A DNA stretch of 64,000 nucleotides, from positions 7,864,001 through 7,928,000 of the forward strand of contig NC_132974.1 of the NCBI RefSeq assembly GCF_047496725.1, written 5' to 3'. This DNA comes from Anoplolepis gracilipes (taxonomy: Eukaryota > Arthropoda > Insecta > Hymenoptera > Formicidae). This document shows positions 49,601-61,008 of the stretch, in pieces. Below the pieces are notes generated by a model. It saw nothing but the letters and a program-made list of their open reading frames with translations, was not told the DNA's origin and searched no databases. The first letter of the stretch is position 1. Each line of letters begins with the position of its first letter. The position numbers and the translations under genes were made by a program.

Positions 49601-51476
49601 ATTGAACATGAGAGAATTGACCAATATGTTTATGCCAATAAGTGATTAATATTTGAATATGTCAAATTTGTCTATACATAATTTATATGTAGCTTTACGT
49701 ATACATATGCAATATTTCATAAAAGTATATCTGAATGTGACGATAAATCCCAAACATTATGGTAATCAGATTTCAGATTCCTTACGTCTTTCATCATACC
49801 CATGTTTATGACTTTCTCGGAAGACGCTCGTAACAAAGTTTGTTCCGTATTTGGACCTTTGCAAAACCTCGCCAGCTTCGTAATTTACGATATCCGCGGA
49901 TCCTCACACATTAAAGTTCAGTTACATCTGCGGCTGCTAAGCGGCCGTGCTCCTAATGCCACAACCTTACGGCTAGTAACTTTCTCACTTCGCGGATTAG
50001 CTCTTTAGGCAGTCGCTGGAGGCGTAGATAATCGTGTACGACCCGTCGCGCGGGTATAAAAACCGCCAAGCATTACCGTCCGCATATCGTTTTATATGTA
50101 TCCACGACTCAAGAGAAGCAATTTATGTTTACAAATGATAAAGCCCATTTGCGTAAATAGTACCGGAATGTTAAGATTTAATGTAACGCGGCGGCCCATA
50201 AATTCCCGCGTGCGATTTAAAATCAAGCATTTTTGCAGACGCGATCGCGCGTCGGTAATACATTCAGCGTGAAACGCAAATTCTGATGCTGGCGAAATAT
50301 ACGACTCGAAAACAATAATGCTCCCGATCAACAATTCAACGTGGAATGTAAATGTTACATATCTAGAATCATGAGGTTTTTGCTCCAGCATTTCGAGCTT
50401 TATAATCGAGACTTTTCGCAGTGCAGTAACGGTTGATCGATAATGTCGATAGCCCTCTGCAATTTGACTCGTATCTCATTGAGCACAAGTATGAAAAGAT
50501 ACATTATCCCTCGTAAAAAAAAAGTGTCAAATACGACACTCTCTTCTCTGAACAGCGATTTTATTAGGCTGGACTGTCCGCATCGAACTGTCAAAAATCA
50601 CTATTTAGCCTGACGAATAACCATGCTCGGACGAGGATGACGAAACGTTTTCAACGTACTGGTTCGGCGAACGTACATTGCGAGGGTCGGCACCATCATA
50701 GATCATGTCATGAGAACCCTTCGCGGACACATGTTGGAACCACATTCGAAAAAACCGCTAGCGGACGGGAATACATGGGACAGAGGACGCCGCGTCGGGG
50801 GCTTGGATGTGCGAAAATTATGTGGTCAGGCTGATATATTTCCCATTCGCCTTGAATTAATGTATCGCCAATATTACGACGATGCATCAAAAGCCACCTA
50901 AAAATTGCCGTCGTTGATGTATTGGAGTACCCGGCGAATACTGCCGTGTGTGCATGGAAAAATGTGTGTGTTGTACCGATAGTGATGATGATGGTGGTGA
51001 CTCTTGCGCAGCTGTGGTGCAACGTATATCTTTTTTTTTTTTTTTTTTTATTTCAATCGAACTCCTGCCGATAGGCATTCAATGTCTATGTCCATATTAT
51101 CTCTGCCAACGCGCAATCCTTGCACCGATAAAATTTTAGTCAATCGATCGTGTCATCCGTCATAGAAAAATTGCACGATTCTGACAAATCTAGGAAACAA
51201 AATTAAAATGAACTAGATTGCGAAAGAAACGCTACGTCGATCGAGATCTATCTTGAAACACGATGCGTATATGTGTAACCGCGAAATAAACCATTGATAT
51301 CATAAATATTTATAAATATTCTTACTATATTATCTATCAGAGATTCTAGATTCTGATACATCTTGTAGCTAGCTAAAAATAGATAAAGCACGTTTACCAA
51401 ATTGATAAATGCGATAATAGGTTTCTTTAAGAATATCTTGAGTTATTTATGTCAGATTTATCTTTATCTATTACAG
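46667..51476. other. Mixed sequence, no firmly supported gene
   Basis: Near 46750-46796 (+) a short open stretch reads QIEKSLNIQEKDIENM into a strong donor (ATATG|GTGAGA), but its acceptor is weak. Open frames at 47.2-48.8 kb and 50.6-51.1 kb lack domains. A 20-bp palindrome is at 47114-47133, and a run of 19 T at 51031-51049. Confidence 0.4.
47114..47133. repeat. Perfect 20-bp palindrome
   Basis: AAATATATGC joined to GCATATATTT with no loop. AT-rich, so probably fortuitous. Confidence 0.85.
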
Positions 51477-51611
51477 TGTGCGTGTTCGTTCGCATTGGAA
51501 ATTAATAATCTGACCTATGCGAAAGAGCAAGCCGCGAGGTACGACGATATGGCCAACTGGATTCACATGATATATTTTATACAAGGGCTTCTGGATATAA
51601 TATCCCATTAG
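51477..51611 (+). CDS. Candidate exon, unrecognised
   Basis: A very strong acceptor (TTTATCTTTATCTATTACAG) precedes an open frame reading CACSFALEINNLTYAKEQAA. It either splices at GCGAG|GTACGA (exon end 51538, phase 2) or runs to a stop at 51611 with MANWIHMIYFIQGL near the end. The phase-2 reading would fit the possible exon start at 52606. No family recognised. The acceptor is the main evidence. Confidence 0.2.
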   Translation, partial: CACSFALEINNLTYAKEQAARYDDMANWIHMIYFIQGLLDIISH

Positions 51612-51898
51612 CGTCAAGAGATCGTATATCGGTTGCTCACAGAAATCCTTATTTCCAACGGAGATAAAAATAAATTTTAACGCACAAACATATATGATAA
51701 TTTGTTATTCGAAACAAAGCGTCGCAAGAAGAATCGCGAAAAGAATCGCATCTGAAACGTATTGGTCATCGAATCAACGCGTTTCAAGTCCTGCGAAATG
51801 TTGTATTTCCTAGTACAAAGGCAATTTAATCGAACGGACGTTCCTGGCTGAAAGGTGAGAAACGCGGGTAGTATTTTTCGCATCGGACAGCCGGCACC

Positions 51899-52093
51899 AT
51901 GGCCCCAGTTGCCATGGTTCCCATGCAATTAAAGAAATGGCACTACGAATCAGGTAGATATATATTCTCGGAACTCTCGCGTTTTCGTTGGGTAAGGGAA
52001 ACTGTCGTTTGCTTTCTTCCTCTTCTACCGAGTGTAATTCTTTTACTCTTTATTTTGCAGCGTTGCATATTTATGAGTTCTACAAATAATTAA
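51899..52093 (+). CDS. Candidate small gene or terminal exons with a 69-bp intron
   Basis: An ATG in excellent context (GGCACCATGGCC) starts a frame reading MAPVAMVPMQLKKWHYESG. It reaches the strong donor CGTTGG|GTAAGG (exon end 51991). A very strong acceptor (TTTACTCTTTATTTTGCAG) follows at 52060. The 69-bp gap is a typical short insect intron and a multiple of three, so the frame stays open whether spliced (41 residues, ending RCIFMSSTNN) or retained (64 residues, gaining a hydrophobic segment). Using CAG|GTAGAT at 51956 instead would end HIYEFYK. No family recognised and no promoter seen. Confidence 0.25.
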   Translation: MAPVAMVPMQLKKWHYESGRYIFSELSRFRWVRETVVCFLPLLPSVILLLFILQRCIFMSSTNN

Positions 52094-52537
52094 AGAAAGG
52101 TTCCGTTGGCGCATCTTAAGGAAACAGAACGATTAGAGGTACTCGTTAACTCGTCTTTTATTTATTGCTGACAATACCAAGTGCAAAGTGTTTTATTGTC
52201 ATTATTATCATTGACAATTTCCTCTTTTCGCTGATGCATTAATTCTTTAATCGTATTTAAATCACGATATTTCTCGCAAAAAAATTTTTCTTAAGTTTGG
52301 TTCTTTTCATTTCTTGCTATTGCGTATAAAAACAAAACTAATCCCACCAATTTAAATTTGATACAATATTCCTGCATATATGTATTTTGCAATATAAATT
52401 TTATAAATATTATAAAACAGTAGTAGTTTGTAGGATTATTTATACAAGTTAGCCTTTTATTTTTGAGCTTATTGGTATTAATCTGCAATATCAATATCTT
52501 TTTTTCTCTTCATTATACAATAGAAGGAAAATAATAG

Positions 52538-52768
52538 AAACATTTGGTTTTTTTCTATGCTACAAATATGCACTTAACCAATGTCGCTCCAACTGACTAC
52601 TCTAGCGCACGTGCATTGCACTATAACGGACACATGTGCCAGGCGTTGAGCGAGTTTTCATTAAAACTTTACGACATTCGCACCGGCAAAAAAATATCCT
52701 GTCATTTTCCTATAAATAAATGTATTACCCTCGTTCGTTGGCCGCAACGAATTTATCTTTGTTCAGTC
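52538..52768 (+). CDS. Candidate exon with WD40-like stretch
   Basis: The frame is open from about 52538 and ends at a strong donor, TTCAGTC|GTAAGT (exon end 52768). Possible acceptors are GAATAATAG-type at 52537, after a long T-rich tract, or ACTACTCTAG at 52605. The end of the frame reads SLKLYDIRTGKKI and then ITLVRWPQRIYL, which resembles one WD40 blade: a hydrophobic-Lys-Leu-Tyr-Asp-Ile-Arg-Thr-Gly strand followed by the next strand. A single blade-like match is weak evidence; no GH dipeptide precedes it at the right place apart from an NGHM. Neighbouring blades were not found. Confidence 0.22.
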
Positions 52769-52950
52769 GTAAGTTTCCCCCTATCCGATTAATTAAAATG
52801 CAACTAACCATACGCACGATAAATCAAAACCTCGAGCCGTGATGTCGTCGCGTTTGCATGTGCTAATTCGCGTTATCGAGCGCACGATACACAATCATTC
52901 GTTCAAAAGAAAATTCAATAACATGTCTACATAAATACATACCATGCTTC

Positions 52951-52953
<3 letters not shown>

Positions 52954-52992
<39 letters not shown>
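52954..52992. repeat. (AT)n microsatellite
   Basis: A pure AT run of about 39 bp. Confidence 0.95.
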
Positions 52993-52999
<7 letters not shown>

Positions 53000-55900
53000 T
53001 TCTCGCGCGAAGCCAGAGAAAAAGCATCGGAAAAATGAAAAACCGCCAGGTCGATAATCCGACCGCTACGTATTCAATGTTACCGCGCATTCGTATCGAA
53101 TTATAACCGCGCATCAACGACGGATCGAGTACGAGACATATTGAATATGCGCTGCTAGCCGTTTGCATCATCATCGGATATCGGCCAGAAAGAGAGAAGA
53201 GAAATGCGTATCGACGAGAGAGACACCATGAAGAAACGATAATGAGAGGGATATATACATATATATAGAGAGAGAAAGCGGGATACAGGCAGGAGACGAA
53301 AAGCGATGGTCAGTAGAGCTTGGGGAATAATCAGTGGGAGACCAACGCAGCCGATGTTCCATGGAATTGACCCCTTCCTAACTGGCCGAAAATGCAAACA
53401 ATGATGAAACCTCCGCCGAGGGCCGATCGATTATGCTCCCGGCGTTTTGCGCAACGTTAATATCGACGGCGATGCTTAACGCGGCCTGATATTCGTCGAT
53501 CATTATTGTGTCCGAACGGGCGTTTATTACAGCTGTTTCGCGAATAATCACGTGTACCGATTTTCTCATACAGTATCAAATACGATGTGTGCGGTAGAAT
53601 CGATTCGAAAAGGTAAAAGGACGTGAACTTTACGTCGACACACATCGAATCGTTATTTACCACGATTTACTTACGTGCGGATTATCGCGAGCTGCATCGC
53701 GCGAGCGAATCGTGGTGAGAATTACGGATGAAAAGGCACGCGGATAACAGAATGCGCGCGCAAACAAACATGCATGTGATTTCAGATAATCAGAAACATA
53801 TAGCACATAATAACTCCCGTAATGCGCTTAGCGCGATTAAAAGCGTAATTAATGAAACGACAAGGTTTTATGAAAAAAACATGTGCTCGCTGCAGTACAA
53901 ATGCAAATGCTGCGCTGATACATTTATTAACTATGGAAGGTACATGTGAGAAGTTATTAAGCCAGAAATACGTATAACGAACAAAATGTATAACACATAA
54001 TAATATTGTAACAAATAAATGCGTGTTGTTTGTGAACTTCTCTTGTAAAGCGTGTCACTGCACAATACGTAAATTGTATGCATTTTATAATTAAATATCG
54101 GAAAATAGTTTAAAAAGTTATTCGCGTATCTATTTATAATTACCATCGTTTCTTTTTTTATCGATGACATATATTCATACTTATAAATCGTGCTTACGTA
54201 TAATATACTGTGTATAATCTCAGTTGTTCAACGGTATTTAATTACTATATATGGTAATAATATAAAACTCATTATATTATATCATTAAATGTTTATCGCA
54301 CAATCAAGTGTTTCTTATATGTATATAATTATTTAATTTTCATATATAAAATTGCCGTATTGCAAACATCAATTACATTATACATTTACTCATAATAACA
54401 TAAAATAAATGCTGTTTTTTTACATTAAAGCAGAAATAAAGATTTCAAATTTTGTATAAATATTTCTTTCAATTCGTATTAATGCCATTAAAGTTTCATT
54501 ATTCTTAATTTAATAAACATGTATTATCTATCTCAAAAAGTAGAATGGAAAAAAAGAGTTTGTCTTTTTCCTTCCTTTTGTCCGATATATAATATTCCAA
54601 AAAATAAAAATAAGACAACAAATTGCAATTATAGAAGCAATTGATTTATTTTTATTACGCGGAATAACATTATTCAATTTTCATCACTTTCAAAGTACGT
54701 GTCGGTATCAATATTCACCCTGAATTATATAACACGGCGAATTATTCAGGAGGACCAGATCTTTCCTATTCGCGGTGTGGGGAGTAACGCGCACCAACGG
54801 AGCCTGATTCTTATTCACGTAACGTAAACCGATCTCTTTAATCGGTACTCCGGCCAGAATTTAGGATTTCTCAAACTGCCTTTTCTGGTCCCAGCTAGTT
54901 TCCGTTGCCAGCGGCATCTTAACGATTTCAAACTGCTTCTTTACCCCGTCCCCTTTCCGCTTGCGACGATCGCCAGTAGTCTGGACATTTTCGATTCTTC
55001 TTTGAGCGCTTCGGTCGCTATTAAGAACTTGGTGATCAAGGAAAGGAATTAGGGTCCGAGAAATAATGGGTCGCTTTCTCATTAGCGGATTTCGATAGCA
55101 TCTAACGAGAAAAGACAGGGATCTTTACATCGAAGAAGAAAGAGAAGCGCAGCCGGTGAATCGGTGCATGGCTAGGGCGCAGCAGAAACTGCAAAATGGA
55201 ACAAAGTTGCAGTAGAATTCGAGCGTCGGTAGTTTATTCCCGTACTTTAATTACCTAGTTACCCCAGCACGATTTACATAATGTAGCTCTAGCCCCCTAT
55301 CGCGCGCGGCATTGACTCCGCAGGCGAGGATTTCCAATCGGTTCGACTCCCTCGCGGATACCTAATAGAGCCGAGGGTAGCACGAAGAAGGGAGCAACTC
55401 TAAGGCTATTAATTCCTTTAGGCTCCGAATCGTTATACCCATTGTTCCCTACGGTACCCGCGATGGGCCGTGGGTACACCAATGATATGTAGATCGAAGA
55501 CACGCACATAAGTTTGCTTTTTTGGTGACAAGATTTCCATGTTCTGAATTCGAAAAACATGAGGCAATGTGGCAATTAAAACGAATAAATTTAATATTAA
55601 ATATATATCTTATGTGATAATTATGTACTATTTTATTCGTCATTAAAAATGTAGGATATCACAAAATTATTGCATATAATTATAAATTTTGTACAAAAAA
55701 AAATTTGTACAAAAAAGGATGAAGAAATTTTCGATTTTCAAATTTCAGTTTACAATCAGCAAATAAACAAAAATAATTATAATAGTTTTGGAATGTACAA
55801 TGTTATATGCACAAATATCAGTAAAATTGTTTGAATATTATATAGAAAAAAAACCAACTATCAATATTTATAATTTCAAATTAATTAAAAATTAATTAAA

Positions 55901-56201
55901 AAATTTATAATTCTAAATTAAATAAAAAGTTTTAAGTCATATAATTAATGACAATGCACTCTCTCATAAAAAACGTAATTGATATAATATGCACATTATG
56001 AAGGTGCTAATTTATATTATATTTATATTATTAATATTTATATTTTGTTATTCAATAAATCATACATATTATTATATGTCTACAATACAAATATTATTGT
56101 GACATTAATTGTCAATACTTGTTATCTAATACAGAGTTCATTCTCAATCTATTCTGCATATCTCCTCGACAGTATTAGCGAAAGCGAGTATTCTATATAT
56201 A

Positions 56202-56252
56202 CATATATCTATTACATATGATATGTACCATATCATATGTAATAGATATATG
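56202..56252. repeat. Perfect 24-bp inverted repeat with 3-nt loop
   Basis: The arms at 56202-56225 and 56229-56252 are perfectly complementary around TAC. They contain CTATTACATATGATATG and its complement. The loop is too short for a normal microRNA precursor; a palindromic AT-rich repeat or transposon remnant is more likely. Confidence 0.9.
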
Positions 56253-57105
56253 ATATTATGTAGATATCAAATGCATATATATAGATCAAAATAGATACTG
56301 TGTATATTACGTGCTATCATACTACATGTCACGCGAAATGCGCCAATAGCACTGAAGTGCATCTTACTATGCACGACTAATGACAGAAGGCAATCATCAG
56401 TACTTTAATGTAGTTTCACACAAGAACATTCCTGCATCTTCATAAAACAAGACTATACAAGATCACATCCCTAACCATATAAACGAATAAACATAATGCA
56501 TAAAGTGTTTTATTAATAAATAAGTGTTAAACACTTTGATGTAATTTTTAGGTAAAAAAAAAATGAATAATGTTTTATCAAGTTTATTAGATTTCGTTGT
56601 GAATGAATCGTTCTTTTTACGTTTGATTCTTAAAATATCGCATCGTGGGGCAAAAAAGAGGAAAAATCTTTTCTGTAAAATAACTTGTCGATGTTAATTA
56701 AACTTGTTCAAATGCGTTAATAAAGTGTAATATACGGATCCTATAATTATCGTTTTGGAAAAGAAGGAAAAAAATATGAGGAGAAAGGGAACTTTCAAAG
56801 TTAGTTCTAAACACAATTATGTAACTTTATATTCTGGGTAAGGATCGTCACAAAGTTCAGTCTTAAGTAAATAATCGTATTAGTAAAATATTGCTGCGCA
56901 AAAATATTAATATTTAATAAAATTATATTTATAATTTATAATATAATATTTCAAAATAAGAAACACTCATTTTTCTTCGTCCACGAATGAAATAATTCGT
57001 AAATTTTTATTATCTAAAGATTTCATGTCTTTTTGTTTTGTTTTCGTTAAAAAAAAAATCGTCCTCTTTATACATATATAATCAATTTATAATTATTTTC
57101 TCTCT

Positions 57106-57133
57106 CCCTCCCTCCCTCCCTCCCTCCCTCCCT
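57106..57133 (-). repeat. (CCCT)7 tract; G-quadruplex motif on the minus strand
   Basis: Seven perfect CCCT units within a longer CT-rich tract. The minus strand carries seven GGG runs with one-base spacers, which satisfies the G-quadruplex pattern. Confidence 0.93.
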
Positions 57134-57237
57134 CTCTCCCTCTCTCTCGTATATGAAATTATATAGTTAAAAAATGTGATGACACAAATTGCAGAATATC
57201 TCGTATAATATCCTTTTTCTTTTATTTTTGCCAACAG

Positions 57238-57357
57238 ATTATGGTCGTGTGTCGCGCTCACTGAAATCCCGCGGTAATGTATTAACAAACGCAGCACACC
57301 TTCATAGTGCAAAGTTAGGGTCGTTTATGCTCTTTTTGCTCGTGCGCAAAAACCGAG
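57238..57357 (+). CDS. Candidate internal exon, unrecognised
   Basis: The acceptor CTTTTATTTTTGCCAACAG is among the strongest in the window. It opens a frame reading YGRVSRSLKSRGNVLT and, further on, LGSFMLFLLVRKNR, ending at the good donor AACCGAG|GTGAGA. Length 120 nt, entered after one codon base and left in phase 1. The other two frames contain early stops. A basic half is followed by a short hydrophobic segment. No family recognised. An open frame from about 57444 to 57650 (MNFKPYSRLV...) lies just beyond but is not clearly linked. Confidence 0.22.
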
Positions 57358-58146
57358 GTGAGATTACGGCTGTGCAGGAATGCTTTTAACGATAAACTCT
57401 CATATTATGTATACGTCTTTTTGGCGTCAGTGCGGTTATTTCTATGAATTTCAAACCGTACTCGCGGCTCGTACCTTATCTCCAAACACGCATGTACGTA
57501 GACGAGTTCACGCTCGTGGAATCAAAGATAAGCGCACGCGTTCACTCACACGATTTCGAAGGCGCGCGTATTCATGGATTTTGCATTCGTATAGCGGGAG
57601 AATCAGCCATGCACAAGATCCCACGGAGACCGAAGAGAAAACGTGACTAGACGATCATAACTCGAAAGTAGCCATCGAACAACAGCCAAGGGGCGGGTTA
57701 ACGAGACCGCCCTGCGAAGGTTAATGGGTTAACAGGACAGCGAAGGCTGGTTGTATATCGTGGCCGCGTCGTCCCTAATTTACCGCGCCGGTTTAAGGGG
57801 GATATAAGGCTCTCTCTCTCTCTCTCAAGTCTTAATAAAGTGGCCTTTCTTCTCAACAACATTGCGATTAAATAAACGCAAATGTAAAACTATTCCTCGT
57901 GCATATACATACTTATCTTGTTGTTGAACAGATACACACGTGGATGTGCCGTGATAATTATAATTATGAATGCCAAGTTTTAAGATTCTGATAAATTGTT
58001 AGTTATTATTTTAATTTAATTTTCACAAGGAATTACAAACATAAAATAAAATAAAGAATATAGTTGAATAATACTAAGCAGATTTTTTTCTCTAGTAAAT
58101 TATAATTAAAAAATAAAAAAAATGAAATGTGTGTGTGCGAATATAC

Positions 58147-58152
<6 letters not shown>

Positions 58153-58204
<52 letters not shown>

Positions 58205-58205
58205 C
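58153..58205 (+). repeat. (TC)n microsatellite
   Basis: About 43 bp of pure TC, then TTTCTCTCTCC. Confidence 0.95.
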
Positions 58206-58482
58206 AGGCTTAAGTAGATTTAAAAGCTTTTAAATCCTCTCAAATCCGAGTTGGAGATGAACGGAAATTCTGTTTCGTCACGCTACGAGAGGTACAAAAC
58301 TAGAATTTTTCAGAGTATATAGCAAGCGTTGTGCTATCTGTGCCCTTGAGAACAAGTTCGGATGAGTGCGTGCATTCGTTTATTCACACGTACTTCGCAG
58401 TTGTTACCCGCGCATACTCGTACCTCGGAGAAGGCGCGAAGGACCTTGTCCTAGTACAACGTAAATGCGAAAGGCGGAAAAT

Positions 58483-58484
<2 letters not shown>

Positions 58485-58516
<32 letters not shown>
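58485..58516 (+). repeat. (GA)16 microsatellite
   Basis: A pure GA run inside a purine-rich stretch reaching about 58600. Confidence 0.95.
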
Positions 58517-58521
<5 letters not shown>

Positions 58522-60324
58522 AGATAGGAGGAGAAAAGGAAGGAGAAGGATGAAAGAGACATAGAGGAGCGTAAAAGACACGAGAGAGAGAGAGAGCCAG
58601 ACCAGATACGAAACGAAGCACGTCGTGGGCTGAATCTACTCAAATCGAGTCGAGAGTCTCGGGAATAAGGAAGGTGACACAACTGACACCTCGTAATACC
58701 AGGGACTTGGGCCGCTGCCAGTTTGCATAAGAACTGCACATCCTGTGCGCGCGCGTTCCGATGCGCTTACATCGAGAGCTAGCAACCTCTGCAGCTTGGT
58801 GTATCTATTCGATAGTCAATACGACGTGACACAACACGTCCCTACGTGCGCATCCTCGGTTTGACATTCTCAACCTCCGTTATACAAACTAATAGAATAT
58901 CATCGTCGGAGATTCGAGTATTCCGCGATGTTATCTGGGAAATAGATATCCGGGATTTTCCGGTGAGAATCGGAAAATACATATATTGTGCATTCACGAA
59001 ATGAGCGAATGGAAATTGTTCTATCTCGAAAGATGAGAATTTTTAAAAACTCTGATTACGCCTTAATAAAAATTGTTTTAAAACTAAAAATACGTAAAGG
59101 AAAATATAGATGATGTACGTATACATATCTCGAATGTAAAACAAATACTATGATGTATAAATATGTACGATTAAAAAACACCTACATCATTGGAATATCA
59201 TTATATAGAATATTATTAAATACTAAATTTATTATTAAAATCTTAATCTTTCTAGAATATTTATTTATTCTTTTATTTTATTATCAAAGATTTCGTCGGT
59301 GATTCGTTACATCATGTCATATGTGCTAAAATACTGTATTACGAGATTTGCAAACACGTTACTCTCTAAATTACGCGGCGATCCGAGTATTCTAGTTTCT
59401 CTAGAGATTTTGCAATTTCGGTGAGAGAAGCGAAATTGCTAGAAGCGCAAAGTGAAGGTCCACAATATGACGAACACCTATCGCAGCACGACTGTATTTA
59501 TCTCTCACGTCGCGTACGGCCTCCCGACTTTAAGCCGTATCCAGTGTACCGTCGATTACAGAATTTACGGAGCGTGTTATTTATCGACTATTGAATTTCA
59601 AATCGTCGATTTTGCCCTCTAATTCATATCCGTGCGAGCGGCTTATCGTGAATACAAATCCATGCGCAAGATCACGCACGTCACGATTATCATAAGAGAT
59701 CGCCCATATACGTTCCGCGTGTAAAACGCCCGGGCGATCTTATCTTTCCGCCACTGTTACTCAGCTGTCATCCATTTGTTATCCTCGCCGATTGGTACTG
59801 CCACTCGCGATTTTACGGCGCGCTATACAATTTTCGCTCCTTCCGTAACTCGGAGCAACATTTGAACAAAGTAGCGGGAATCTTGCTACACTTCTTTATG
59901 ATAATCTCCGCCGGACTCGCGTGGTTCTTATTTGTGAGACGATTCTCTGAAGTTACCGGTTTCATTAATCTTCGCACGCACGATCTGATACTAAATCGTA
60001 TACACTGCTCGATAACGTATTTACGACGGGGCGCTACATCACGCTCACGCCCTTTTTATAATCCGAGCGTTATGATTCGCAACATATAGTGCCTGAAATT
60101 GCTCATACAAAACGTAATCATAAGAAAGCGAATTAATCGCGTAATATATCTTACTGCGAGAACGTACAAAATATAATATATACCGACACGTATTTACATC
60201 ATGCGATATTACGTTAACATGTAACGAAGCGGAAAATTGTAACGACAGACGTTGGAATGTATACGCTCACGCGTATCATTTTATCTCGAAAAAATGTACC
60301 TATATGTAAAGTGTATATGCAGGG

Positions 60325-61008
60325 TATAAAGCTGGCGTTTCACTTTGTAAAAACTCACTTATTGTTGAGAGTTTTGACTTTATTTTTAAGTTTTATAATT
60401 CTTGACAGATTAAATAGTTCTGGCCATTAAATCAAAAAAATTGTCCGGGACAAACTGAGACACTTAGTTTGCTACGTCTCATTTTGTGCCAACGATTTTT
60501 TTAGCATTTCTTGCCAGATTTAAAGCGCTTGAAAGTTTCACAATAGTCCTACAAAAAATTCTATGCGTAAAAATTATTAGAATATTAATTAAATAAATTT
60601 ACGTGCCAAATTAAACGCTAGTCATATTTCGGTAGTTTTATCAACTTAAAAAATTTTGCGTTATTCCGCAATTAATTTTAATTAATTAATAAAATTAATT
60701 TTAATTTCTAGCAAAAGTTCTATGCGTGTCAATTATTAAAATATTTATTAAACAAATTAGATCGTCTGAGACGCCAAACATATAAGTATACCAAAATGAG
60801 ACACTAGTCATATTTCGATAGTTTGACAGGAAATGCTACAAAAAATCGTTAGAAAACAAAATAAACTGTAACAGCGTGAATTTAGCGTCTCCTGAGCCAT
60901 TTGTTTGATTTGATGAATTAAAACTATTTAATTCTATCTAGAATTATTAAAAATAAAGCCAGAATCAATAATTAATAAGTTTCCACGAAAAGAGACGCCA
61001 GCTTTATA
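60325..61008. mobile_element. Foldback (MITE-like) non-autonomous DNA transposon
   Basis: The element begins TATAAAGCTGGCGTTTCA and ends with the inverted counterpart GAGACGCCAGCTTTATA. The inverted similarity extends about 90-100 bp inward (both arms share GACTTTATTTTTAA-like and ATTAAATAGTT blocks), imperfectly. The flanking TA/TATA suggests a TA target duplication, as in Tc1/mariner and relatives, though the superfamily is not proven. Inside, a segment with TTCTATGCGT ... CTAGTCATATTTCG occurs twice as a direct repeat (from about 60555 and 60715). No transposase frame is present. Confidence 0.7.

Larger units (their letters stand above)
52769..57105. other. Mixed then AT-rich sequence, no supported gene
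   Basis: 52.8-53.8 kb is mixed with an AT microsatellite; 53.9-57.1 kb is mostly AT-rich, apart from a CpG-richer part at 54.7-55.5 kb. A frame ending at 53949 (+) contains YKCKCCADTF, half of a C2H2-like pattern, without the histidines. I see nothing firmer. Confidence 0.45.
57358..60324. other. CpG-rich then AT-rich sequence, no supported gene
   Basis: Two plus-strand frames are open in parallel at 57380-57650, so neither is convincing. CT and GA tracts are at 58153 and 58485. 59.0-59.35 kb is AT-rich; 59.4-60.1 kb is CpG-richer with a 75-codon frame of no recognisable kind. Confidence 0.45.

Noticed and set aside
53902..53949. YKCKCCADTF, half of a C2H2 zinc-finger pattern
   Set aside because: The histidine half is missing and the frame stops; such a half-pattern is expected by chance in this much sequence.
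55336..55347. GGTTCGACTCC, an exact match to a tRNA B box
   Set aside because: The flanking five bases cannot pair into a T arm, and no A box or acceptor stem lies upstream at tRNA distance.
57444..57650. 68-codon frame MNFKPYSRLV... as a terminal exon
   Set aside because: A second plus-strand frame is open over the same DNA, and no acceptor was found.
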